Source of the DNA: Bacteroidota bacterium
GTDB lineage: Bacteria > Bacteroidota > Bacteroidia > Chitinophagales > Chitinophagaceae
DNA length: 49,769 bases
Direction of reading: 5' to 3'
Assembly (NCBI GenBank): GCA_947458915.1
Contig: CANHAE010000003.1
Span: 1 to 49,769 of the forward strand
In this document: positions 27,483 to 36,578 of the stretch, piece by piece
How positions within the stretch are numbered: position 1 is the first letter of the stretch
How the letters are laid out: each line of letters opens with the position of its first letter
Position numbers and translations under genes: made by a program
The notes under the pieces: model-generated
What the model was told of the DNA's origin: nothing
The model's input: the letters and a program-made list of their open reading frames with translations, nothing else
Databases searched by the model: none

Positions 27483-28079
27483 CTATTTGCTAGCTTTTAA
27501 TCCATCAATTAGGATGGCAACCATGTTTTGTTCCAATTCTACTGCACTAATTTTTTTCGTGGATCTATGCCAGCTTTCAATACCACTCACTGCATGTAAA
27601 AAGATAAGAACTACGGTAGGTGCATCAATTGGTTTTATTTCCTTATTTCTAATTCCTTCTTCAATAATTGCTGCAATTCTTTTGCGGTAAACTCTTCGTT
27701 GGTTTTGGTAATTAGATAAATAAGGGTCTGAAAGGTGTTTCCACTCTCTGTCACTCACATAAACTTCTTCGTAATGATTAATCATCTCACTTATATGAAA
27801 ACGTAGCAGTTTCTCCATTTTCTGAAGGGAACTAATTGGCTCAGACTCAATCTCGTCCATTTTTAGTACAAATCGGTTAGCAACACTAAAAACTAGCTCG
27901 TGTAACAACTCGCTTTTAGATTTAATATGGTTATACAAACTTGCGGCTTCAACCCCCACTGCTTCAGCTAAATCACGCATACTTGCAGCTTTATATCCCT
28001 TTTCCCTAAATAAGGTAGCTGCTTTGCTTACAATTACGTCTTTTCTAGAGCCGTTCTTCTCAGTTTTAATTCTAGCCAT
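27483..28079 (-). CDS. TetR/AcrR-family transcriptional regulator
   Basis: 198 residues. The N-terminal HTH (about 12-60) reads IVSKAATLFREKGYKAASM-R-D-L-A-E-A-V-G-V-E-A-A-S-L-Y-N-H-I-K-S-K-S-E-L-L, a canonical TetR DNA-binding domain. The C-terminal ligand-binding domain resembles those of regulators of lipid or aromatic catabolism (DREWKHLSDPYLSNYQNQRRVYRKRI), but the ligand cannot be named. It is divergent from the PfkB kinase gene. Its promoter spacer and the intergenic region hold palindromes that could be its operators, so autoregulation is likely. Confidence 0.88.
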   Translation of the reverse strand: MARIKTEKNGSRKDVIVSKAATLFREKGYKAASMRDLAEAVGVEAASLYNHIKSKSELLHELVFSVANRFVLKMDEIESEPISSLQKMEKLLRFHISEMINHYEEVYVSDREWKHLSDPYLSNYQNQRRVYRKRIAAIIEEGIRNKEIKPIDAPTVVLIFLHAVSGIESWHRSTKKISAVELEQNMVAILIDGLKASK

Positions 28080-28104
28080 ATTATTTCCCGATTAGTTGTT
28101 AGTA

Positions 28105-28134
28105 CAAAAATATCGAATAAATTCTTTAATTCAA
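28105..28134 (-). promoter_or_regulatory. tetR promoter with palindrome in the spacer
   Basis: On the minus strand TTG (28134-28132), 19 bp, TATTTTTG (28112-28105): a complete Bacteroidota promoter. The spacer holds an 18 bp near-palindrome at 28115-28132 (GAATAAA-TTCT-TTAATTC, one mismatch between arms), well placed for autorepression. Confidence 0.5.
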
Positions 28135-28169
28135 GATACATTTTTAAAATAAATGCCATTTTCGTTAGT

Positions 28170-28194
28170 TTTTGTAAATCAATTACTTACAAAA
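28170..28194 (+). promoter_or_regulatory. palindrome in the tetR/kinase divergent region
   Basis: TTTTGTAA (28170-28177) and TTACAAAA (28187-28194) are perfect 8 bp arms with a 9 base centre. It lies between the tetR promoter and the kinase start. A TetR-type operator is possible; it is AT-rich, so chance is a real alternative. Confidence 0.3.
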
Positions 28195-28276
28195 TACAAA
28201 TGTCCTTAAGCCTTCCGAAACCTTATTCTATGCACTAAAAATCGTAGTTTCGCCCCTGAAAATAAAAATCATTCAA

Positions 28277-29197
28277 ATGTCTTTAGTAGTAGTAGGATCA
28301 ATGGCCTTCGATGCCATAGAAACACCTTTTGGTAAAAGTGATAAAATTATTGGTGGTGCAGCAACTTACATTGCCTGGTGCGCTTCAAATTTTACACCAG
28401 TTAAACAAATTTCTGTGGTGGGTGGTGATTTTCCACAATCAGAATTGGATGCCTTAACTGCAAGAGGAGTAGATTTAGAGGGAGTTCAAATTAAGAAAGA
28501 CGAAAAGACATTTTTCTGGAGTGGAAAGTATCATATGGATATGAATACACGTGATACATTGGATACACAATTAAATGTGTTAGAAAATTTCACACCTGTT
28601 GTCCCAGATAGTTACCAAGATTGCGAAATCTTAATGTTGGGTAACTTAGTACCATCGGTACAAAGCAGCGTAATTAAACAAATGAAAAATCGTCCTAAAT
28701 TAATCGTAATGGATACGATGAACTTGTGGATGGACATCATGTTAGACGACTTAAAACATACTATTAGTTTGGTTGATATCTTATCTGTAAACGACAGTGA
28801 AGCAAGACAATTAACAGGGGAATATAGTTTAGTGAAGGCAGCTAAAAAAATATTGACAATGGGGCCTAAATACGTAATTATTAAAAAGGGCGAGCACGGT
28901 GCTTTACTATTCCATGAGAACGAAGTGTTTTTTGCACCAGCATTACCATTAGAAGAAGTATTCGATCCAACTGGAGCAGGTGATACTTTTGCAGGTGGTT
29001 TTGTAGCGCATTTAGCTAAAACAAAAGATTATTCTTTTGAAAATATGAAGTCAGCAATCATTGTAGGTAGTGCTTTAGCTAGCTTCTGTGTTGAAAAATT
29101 CGGTACTCAAAGGTTAACTGAAATCAGCAAGGCTGATATTAAGGAACGCATACAATCGTTTGTTCAGTTAGTCAATTTTGATATTGAATTAGTATAA
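28277..29197 (+). CDS. PfkB-family carbohydrate/nucleoside kinase
   Basis: 306 residues with the ribokinase fold. The N-terminal pair of Gly (IIGGAATYIA, 24-33) and the C-terminal signature D230-P-T-G-A-G-D236-T-F-A-G-G, with D236 as catalytic base, are intact, so it should be an active kinase. The sugar or nucleoside substrate cannot be read; members of this Bacteroidota group are annotated as sugar or adenosine kinases. It is divergent from tetR with a 197 bp gap. The sequence TAGTTTCG at 28245-28252, one base off the -7 consensus, is its probable promoter. Confidence 0.87.
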   Translation: MSLVVVGSMAFDAIETPFGKSDKIIGGAATYIAWCASNFTPVKQISVVGGDFPQSELDALTARGVDLEGVQIKKDEKTFFWSGKYHMDMNTRDTLDTQLNVLENFTPVVPDSYQDCEILMLGNLVPSVQSSVIKQMKNRPKLIVMDTMNLWMDIMLDDLKHTISLVDILSVNDSEARQLTGEYSLVKAAKKILTMGPKYVIIKKGEHGALLFHENEVFFAPALPLEEVFDPTGAGDTFAGGFVAHLAKTKDYSFENMKSAIIVGSALASFCVEKFGTQRLTEISKADIKERIQSFVQLVNFDIELV

Positions 29198-29198
29198 T

Positions 29199-29230
29199 TT
29201 TGGTAATTCATCAGAATCCGATTATTTTCG
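29199..29230 (+). promoter_or_regulatory. promoter of the candidate small RNA/asd leader
   Basis: TTTG (29199-29202), a 20 bp spacer and TATTTTCG (29223-29230), seven of eight bases of TAnnTTTG. It begins one base after the stop of the PfkB kinase gene and no open reading frame follows before the terminator at 29349. Confidence 0.45.
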
Positions 29231-29236
29231 TGTTCG

Positions 29237-29376
29237 AATAACATTGACAAAGCACATAACATGAACAATTATAAACATACAAAACAAATTAAGAAACCAC
29301 TCTAAGAGGAAGGTGCTGATTGTTTGTATGTCTAAAAATATACTCAGAAGCCTTCCAAAATTTGGAAGGCTTTTTT
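29237..29376 (+). ncRNA. candidate small RNA or asd leader RNA (about 140 nt)
   Basis: A promoter (29199-29230) and a strong terminator (29349-29376) bracket about 140 bases without an open frame. Inside is a long stem: 29275-29287 (ACATACAAAACAA) with 29320-29331 (TTGTTTGTATGT), 12 pairs and one bulged A, enclosing a 32 base purine-rich loop. An alternative pairing, 29248-29255 (CAAAGCAC) with 29313-29322 (GTGCT-GA-TTG), is exclusive with or pseudoknotted to the first. It lies 94 bases before asd. Options: a free small RNA (6S-like RNAs of this size exist in Bacteroidota), or a leader that controls asd. It does not match the SRP RNA, tmRNA, RNase P or lysine riboswitch patterns I know. Confidence 0.4.
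29349..29376 (+). terminator. intrinsic terminator ending the small-RNA candidate
   Basis: AGCCTTCCAAA (29349-29359) and TTTGGAAGGCT (29361-29371) are complementary 11 bp arms with one base between (in practice a stem of about 9 bp with a small loop), followed by TTTTT to 29376. Confidence 0.8.
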
Positions 29377-29470
29377 CATTTAGCTAAGCTGTTTATTATA
29401 AAATACTTAGATCAATGTTGGGATGTGTTATTTATGAAATAAGCATGTTTAAAATAATAAAATAAAAAAA

Positions 29471-30469
29471 ATGAAAGTTGCAGTAGTTGGTGCCACAGGG
29501 CTAGTAGGCACAAAAATGTTACAAGTACTAGCTGAGAGAAATTTTCCAGTAACTGAATTAATCCCAGTGGCTTCGGCGCGTAGTGTAGGGAAGGAAGTGG
29601 TATTTAAAGGGAAGTCGTATAAAGTAGTTGGAATGGAGGAAGGTATTGCAGCAAAGCCAGCAGTAGCTTTGTTTTCAGCTGGGGGAAGTACTTCCCTAGA
29701 ATGGGCGCCAAAATTTGCAGCGGCAGGTATACGTGTAATTGATAATTCTTCCGCATGGAGAATGGACGCTTCTAAAAAATTAGTAGTTCCTGAAGTGAAT
29801 GCCCATGTTTTGACTGCAGAAGATTTAATTATTGCTAATCCAAACTGTTCAACAATTCAAATGGTTGTAGCACTGCAGCCCCTGCACGAAAAATATAAAA
29901 TTAAAAGAGTAGTAGTTAGCACCTACCAAAGTGTAACAGGTACAGGTAAACAAGCTGTAGACCAATTATTCAACGAGCGTAAGGGAGCCGAAATCTCAGC
30001 GGAAGATATGGCCTATAAATACCAAATTGATTTAAATGTAATTCCGCAAATTGATGTATTCTTGGAAAATGGATATACAAAGGAAGAAATGAAAATGGTA
30101 AAGGAGACTACTAAAATCATGCAGGATGAATCAATTCGCGTAACAGCGACTACTGTTCGTATTCCCGTTGTTGGTGGTCACAGCGAGAGCGTGAATGTGG
30201 AATTTGAAAACGAATTTGAATTAAAAGAGGTAATTGATTTATTGACATCAGCTCCAGGCATAGTAGTACAACAAGACGATACTTCTCAATTTTATCCAAT
30301 GCCTTTATGGGCACACGAAAAAGACGAAGTTTTTGTTGGACGACTACGTCGTGATGAAACACAAGCAAAGACATTAAATATGTGGATAGTGAGCGATAAT
30401 TTACGTAAAGGTGCTGCAACAAACGCTGTTCAAATTGCAGAGTACTTAATGGCTAAAGGGATTGTGTAA
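29471..30469 (+). CDS. asd: aspartate-semialdehyde dehydrogenase
   Basis: 332 residues. It reduces aspartyl phosphate to aspartate semialdehyde with NADPH, the branch point to lysine/diaminopimelate, threonine and methionine. The nucleotide loop GATGLVGTKML (7-17), the catalytic Cys126 in NPNCSTIQ and the active-site His237 in VGGHSESV are all present, as is the S-x-Y-Q-S-V-T-G-T-G-K segment. The start at 29471 follows an A-rich leader (AATAAAAAAA). It is separated from the small-RNA candidate by 94 bases and ends in a strong bidirectional terminator. Confidence 0.96.
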   Translation: MKVAVVGATGLVGTKMLQVLAERNFPVTELIPVASARSVGKEVVFKGKSYKVVGMEEGIAAKPAVALFSAGGSTSLEWAPKFAAAGIRVIDNSSAWRMDASKKLVVPEVNAHVLTAEDLIIANPNCSTIQMVVALQPLHEKYKIKRVVVSTYQSVTGTGKQAVDQLFNERKGAEISAEDMAYKYQIDLNVIPQIDVFLENGYTKEEMKMVKETTKIMQDESIRVTATTVRIPVVGGHSESVNVEFENEFELKEVIDLLTSAPGIVVQQDDTSQFYPMPLWAHEKDEVFVGRLRRDETQAKTLNMWIVSDNLRKGAATNAVQIAEYLMAKGIV

Positions 30470-30488
30470 AAATTGAGGAGGTGGTTAG

Positions 30489-30532
30489 TACTATAAAAAA
30501 TCCCGATCAATTGATCGGGATTTTTTATAGTA
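30489..30532 (+). terminator. 44-bp perfect palindrome, bidirectional terminator asd/ligA
   Basis: Every base from 30489 to 30510 is complementary to 30511 to 30532. The core stem is TCCCGATCAA/TTGATCGGGA with six A before and six T after, extended by CTATA/TATAG. On either strand it gives a stem plus a T-run. It lies between convergent asd and ligA. Confidence 0.85.
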
Positions 30533-30539
30533 TATATTT

Positions 30540-32642
<2,103 letters not shown>

Positions 32643-32654
32643 CTAAATTACAAA

Positions 32655-32683
32655 TTGTTTTATTCTTTTATTTCGTAATTTGG
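32655..32683 (+). promoter_or_regulatory. promoter of the NUDIX-type regulator
   Basis: TTG (32655-32657), 18 bp, TAATTTGG (32676-32683), seven of eight bases of TAnnTTTG. The ATG is 32 bases downstream. Confidence 0.4.
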
Positions 32684-32715
32684 CTTCCTATTGAATTTAT
32701 TTCACGTTTTACTAT

Positions 32716-33423
32716 ATGAAAGAAAATAATAAAGATGCCAAGCAATTGGTGGCTTCATATCCAACGGTCCCATTAACAGTCGATTGCGTCATTTTTGGTT
32801 TTGATGACAATACCTTAAAAGTATTGCTTATAAAGAGTGATTTAGATCAATTTCATGGTAAACTATCTTTATTAGGGGATAATATCCTTTCTAATGAGGA
32901 CCTAGATACTGCCGCAAATAGGGTGTTAATGATGCGAACAGGGATGAAAGATGTGTATTTAGAACAAGTCCAAACTTTTAGTAAGCCCAATAGGCATCCT
33001 GGTGGGAGGGTAGTAACAACAGTGTATGCTTCCCTATTAAATATTAAGCACCATTCCTTAGATATATTGGATAATGAATTGAATTGGCATAAAATAACTG
33101 ATATTAATACAATGGCATTCGACCATAAAGAAATTTTAGATACTTGTTATTTGTGGTTACAAAAAAGAATTCAGGAGCATCCCTTGGCCTTTAATTTACT
33201 ACCCGAAAAATTCTCTTTAAGGGCCTTGCAAAATGTGTATGAGGCCATATTGGACACAAAACTTGATCGACGCAATTTTAGAAAGAAATTTGCAAGTATG
33301 GGGTTCTTGAGGGATACAAATGAATTTGAATCACAAGTCACACATAGGCCAGGAAAACTATTTATATTTGACTTTGCTGAATATGAAAAACGTAAGAAGA
33401 ATTTCACAGGGATCGATTTTTAA
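32716..33423 (+). CDS. NUDIX-domain transcriptional regulator (NrtR/AraR-like)
   Basis: 235 residues: a NUDIX fold (about 15-145) followed by a winged-helix domain (about 160-225; FSLRALQNVYEAILDTKLDRRNFRKKF). This is the architecture of NrtR-like repressors, which in Bacteroidota control NAD or sugar (for example arabinose) genes. The NUDIX catalytic box has decayed: where R-E-U-x-E-E is expected the sequence reads RVLMMR, so the catalytic glutamates are gone. The protein should therefore bind a ligand rather than hydrolyse it. No sugar or NAD gene is next to it, so the regulon is elsewhere. Confidence 0.85.
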   Translation: MKENNKDAKQLVASYPTVPLTVDCVIFGFDDNTLKVLLIKSDLDQFHGKLSLLGDNILSNEDLDTAANRVLMMRTGMKDVYLEQVQTFSKPNRHPGGRVVTTVYASLLNIKHHSLDILDNELNWHKITDINTMAFDHKEILDTCYLWLQKRIQEHPLAFNLLPEKFSLRALQNVYEAILDTKLDRRNFRKKFASMGFLRDTNEFESQVTHRPGKLFIFDFAEYEKRKKNFTGIDF

Positions 33424-33483
33424 TAAATACTTAACCTTCCTTAGAATTTAATATCTTTATCTGTATAAAAAACAGGGTTAATT

Positions 33484-34359
33484 ATGTTGTATTCAATGAC
33501 TGGATATGGAAGGGCGGAAACTAATTTTAAGGACAAGACCTTTTTAATTGAAATAAAATCTCTAAACGGAAAGCAGTTTGACTTGCGTTTAAACATCCCA
33601 AGTTTACTTAAGCCCTATGAGGTGGAAATTAGGAATAAGTTAAATGAAGCGCTTTTTAGGGGCACAGTAGAGTGCACCATTTCTGTAAAATCTAATGGCG
33701 TTTCAAAACCAGTAAGTATTAATACTGAATTAGCGAAATCCTATTATCAGCCAATTGTTGAATTAGCTAATGAGTTAGGTATTCCAACGGATAATATCTT
33801 AAGTACCTTATTAAAATTGCCAGATGTTGTTGCTTCTACAAGCGAAATAATTACCGATGAAGAATGGACTGCAATACATGCTTTGTTATTAAAAGCAATT
33901 GAACAAATAATAATCCACAGAAAGGATGAAGGCAAGTCCCTTGAAAAAGATTTACTTGAACGTCTTGCTGGTATTGAAGCGCAACAGTCAGTGATTGAAA
34001 TATATGAACCAAATCGTCGAAACAAAATTAAGGAAGGCTTGGTTAAGTTATTAGAACAAAATGTTGGCGCTGACAAATATGACACCAACAGATTAGAGCA
34101 GGAATTAATATACTACATCGAAAAAATAGATATTTCTGAAGAAAAGGTAAGGTTATCAAATCACCTTGAATATTTCAAGCAGGTAATTAAAGAAGTAGAC
34201 GCTTGTAAAGGCAAAAAACTATCTTTTATTTTGCAAGAAATAGGAAGAGAAATTAACACCACTGGTTCTAAAGCAAATGATTTAGATATTCAAAAAGCAG
34301 TGATTTTAATGAAAGACGAATTAGAAAAAGCGAAAGAGCAAATTTTAAACGTATTGTAA
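33484..34359 (+). CDS. yicC: YicC/YloC family endoribonuclease
   Basis: 291 residues, family norm about 290. N-terminus LYSMTGYGRAETNFKD is the YicC signature, and the C-terminal DUF1732 part contains RLEQELIYYIEKIDISEEK-x-R-L-x-N-H-L and F-I-L-Q-E-I-G-R-E-I-N-T-T-G-S-K-A-N-D. YicC proteins are RNases linked to small-RNA and cell-wall regulation in other bacteria. In many genomes yicC is followed by gmk; here gldH follows after one base. First gene of a four-gene run. Confidence 0.93.
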   Translation: MLYSMTGYGRAETNFKDKTFLIEIKSLNGKQFDLRLNIPSLLKPYEVEIRNKLNEALFRGTVECTISVKSNGVSKPVSINTELAKSYYQPIVELANELGIPTDNILSTLLKLPDVVASTSEIITDEEWTAIHALLLKAIEQIIIHRKDEGKSLEKDLLERLAGIEAQQSVIEIYEPNRRNKIKEGLVKLLEQNVGADKYDTNRLEQELIYYIEKIDISEEKVRLSNHLEYFKQVIKEVDACKGKKLSFILQEIGREINTTGSKANDLDIQKAVILMKDELEKAKEQILNVL

Positions 34360-34360
34360 T

Positions 34361-34837
34361 ATGACTTCCATAAAAAGGAGTATTTTATTTTTAACACTAT
34401 TTGTATTTATAGTACTTGCAGGATGCGAGACAGTTCAGCTATATGAACAAAATACAAGCTATCCCGATCATCAATGGGCGTCGAAGCAATCCAATACTTA
34501 TAAATGCTCCATTGCAGATACCAATGCTTTATACAATGTATACTTTGTAATTAGGCATCATAATGCTTACCATTATAAAAACATATGGGTTGATTTAAGT
34601 ACAAAATCACCAAGTGGTATTGTTACAAAAGAAGCGGCTAATTTAAACTTAGCAGATGACGAAAAGGGTTGGCTTGGAACAGGGATGGACGATATTTATG
34701 ACCAAAGAATACCTATCACTGCTCAGCCTATAAAGTTGAAAAAAGGGGTATACGAATTTACCTTGCAACATACCATGCGAGAGGACCCATTACAAAATAT
34801 TTTGGCAACAGGTATTAGGGTTGAAAAAGTAAAATAA
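34361..34837 (+). CDS. gldH: gliding motility lipoprotein GldH
   Basis: 158 residues with a lipoprotein signal peptide (residues 1-21, lipobox VLAGC, Cys22). Family features: an early Y-E-Q-N-T ... D-H-Q-W-A, then NVYFVIRHHNAYHYKNIWV, the G-W-L-G-T-G-M-D-D-I-Y-D block (K-W-L-G-x-G-x-G-D-I in others) and the C-terminal H-T-M-R-E-D-P-L. GldH is needed for gliding and polymer use in Flavobacterium johnsoniae; in non-gliding species it is kept with a less clear role tied to type IX secretion. One base after yicC, and its TAA overlaps the ATG of the histidine kinase (TAATG). Confidence 0.88.
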   Translation: MTSIKRSILFLTLFVFIVLAGCETVQLYEQNTSYPDHQWASKQSNTYKCSIADTNALYNVYFVIRHHNAYHYKNIWVDLSTKSPSGIVTKEAANLNLADDEKGWLGTGMDDIYDQRIPITAQPIKLKKGVYEFTLQHTMREDPLQNILATGIRVEKVK

Positions 34838-35826
34838 TGAATAGGGTAAAGCAAGTAATTAATAAGTTGCAATTTGTGCGTGCCATATATTGGCTTTTCT
34901 TAACTTATATGGTTGCCGCCTTTATATGGTGGTATGTGTCCCTTGAAAACCAAAATGCTGAAATAGCTTCGGTTAAATATGAATCAATACGTGCGGACGA
35001 CCCAGCTATTTACGCTAAAGTTAAGCGCATTGAAGCTTTTGAAGAAAGAAAAAAATATCAATATTTGGGGGAAGGACTTACCTTCTTATTCCTCTTTTTA
35101 TTAGGTGCTATATACGTATACCGTACTTTGTTAAAGCAAATAAATTATTCTGCACAACAGCAAAATTTTATGATGGCAGTGACACATGAATTAAAAACGC
35201 CTATCGCTATTTCGCATTTAAATTTAGAGACCTTATTAAAACGTGCGCTTACTCTGGAGCAGCAAAAGAAAATTATTGAAGTCACTTTACAAGAAACACA
35301 AAGGCTTGACTCCCTTTGTAATAACATATTACTTGCTTCCCAGCTTGACATGGGGCAATACCAAACTAACAAGCAATTAATTGACATGTCGAGTATCGCT
35401 TCCATGATTGTTAAATCATTCGAAGAAAGGTATCCGCAGCGCAAGTGGATTAGTTCCATTCAGGAAGATGTGTTATTGGAAGGAGAGCCAGTTTTAATTC
35501 AATTGCTATTAAATAATTTACTAGAAAATGCCCACAAGTATGCTAATGCAGACACTCCAGTTACAATTGAATTGTTTTCAAAAGACAATAAGATTTTATT
35601 AAAAGTTATAGATCAAGGGGTGGGCATTTTGCCAAGTGAAAGAGAGAAAATATTTGAAAAATTTTATAGAATAGGCACAGAATTCACACGTTCAACTAAA
35701 GGCACCGGCTTGGGCTTATATTTGTGTAAACGTATTGCTGACTTTCACAATGCTAGTTTGGTTGTAAGTAGTAATCAACCAAATGGAAGTATTTTCACCT
35801 TCATTCATAAAGGGAAGCAATCATGA
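34837..35826 (+). CDS. sensor histidine kinase
   Basis: 329 residues. Two membrane segments (about 14-34 and 78-96) enclose a short 43-residue periplasmic loop, so the sensing is probably membrane- or partner-based. The HisKA domain has phosphoacceptor His117 in AVTHELKTP; the HATPase domain shows the N box (NNLLENAHKYA), the G1 box (DQGVGI), F box (FEKFYRIG) and G2 (GTGLGLYLCK). All are intact. Its ATG overlaps the gldH stop and its stop overlaps the response-regulator start (ATGA), so translation of the three is coupled. It lacks HAMP and PAS domains. Confidence 0.93.
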   Translation: MNRVKQVINKLQFVRAIYWLFLTYMVAAFIWWYVSLENQNAEIASVKYESIRADDPAIYAKVKRIEAFEERKKYQYLGEGLTFLFLFLLGAIYVYRTLLKQINYSAQQQNFMMAVTHELKTPIAISHLNLETLLKRALTLEQQKKIIEVTLQETQRLDSLCNNILLASQLDMGQYQTNKQLIDMSSIASMIVKSFEERYPQRKWISSIQEDVLLEGEPVLIQLLLNNLLENAHKYANADTPVTIELFSKDNKILLKVIDQGVGILPSEREKIFEKFYRIGTEFTRSTKGTGLGLYLCKRIADFHNASLVVSSNQPNGSIFTFIHKGKQS

Positions 35827-36518
35827 CAATTTATTCAATATTATTGGTGGAGGACGAGGTGCATTTACATGATGCTTTAAAACTAAATCTGGAATTAGAA
35901 GGGTATGAAGTGACTTCAGCTTATGATGGCCCCTCTGCGCTCAATAAAATTGCACATGCTCATTTTGATTTAATGATTTTAGATGTAATGTTGCCTGGAT
36001 TAGACGGGTTTTCTATTACTGAAACTGTAAGACTGAATAATATTGAAACACCTATACTTATTTTAAGTGCAAAAAATACAAGTGCCAATAAAGTACAAGG
36101 CTTAAAATTGGGTGCAGACGATTATATGACCAAGCCTTTTAATTTAGAAGAATTATTATTAAGGGTGTCTAAGCTTATACAAAAATCAGTTGCTCAATAC
36201 CAGGTCGCTTCGATGGATGAATACAAATTTTCGGGTCATGCTATTAATTTCACATCACTTGAAGCATTAACCAGTAACGGCGAAAAAATTGACTTAACAA
36301 AAAAAGAAGCCATGTTGCTTAAGTTGCTGATTGAAAATAAAAATACAGTAATCACAAGGGAAAGAATCTTGCAAACTGTATGGGGTTATAATGTTTTTCC
36401 TAATACAAGAACTATTGATAACTTCATTTTAAGCTTTCGTAAGTATTTTGAGCAAGATTCTCGTAACCCCTTGCATTTCATATCTATTCGAGGTATTGGT
36501 TATAAATTTCAGGATTAA
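35823..36518 (+). CDS. OmpR/PhoB-family response regulator
   Basis: 231 residues. The receiver domain (1-120) has the acidic pocket D11/E12, phospho-acceptor Asp54 (LMILDVMLPG), Ser82 and Lys104 (MTKPF). The C-terminal winged helix (about 130-230) ends with T-R-T-I-D-N-F-I-L-S-F-R-K and I-R-G-I-G-Y-K-F, the PhoB-type DNA-binding signature. It overlaps the kinase by four bases and ends the yicC-gldH-kinase-regulator run; it is the cognate partner of that kinase. Confidence 0.94.
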   Translation: MTIYSILLVEDEVHLHDALKLNLELEGYEVTSAYDGPSALNKIAHAHFDLMILDVMLPGLDGFSITETVRLNNIETPILILSAKNTSANKVQGLKLGADDYMTKPFNLEELLLRVSKLIQKSVAQYQVASMDEYKFSGHAINFTSLEALTSNGEKIDLTKKEAMLLKLLIENKNTVITRERILQTVWGYNVFPNTRTIDNFILSFRKYFEQDSRNPLHFISIRGIGYKFQD

Positions 36519-36578
36519 CTCCCTTTTTGTGCAATCTTTTTTATAATTAAGCGTTTAGTTAGTAGTTAATTTACGCTC

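Noticed and set aside
30489-30532. The palindrome as an attachment site or replication origin
   Set aside because: It has A- and T-runs and lies between convergent genes; a two-way terminator explains it. No integrase, dnaA box cluster or similar is near.
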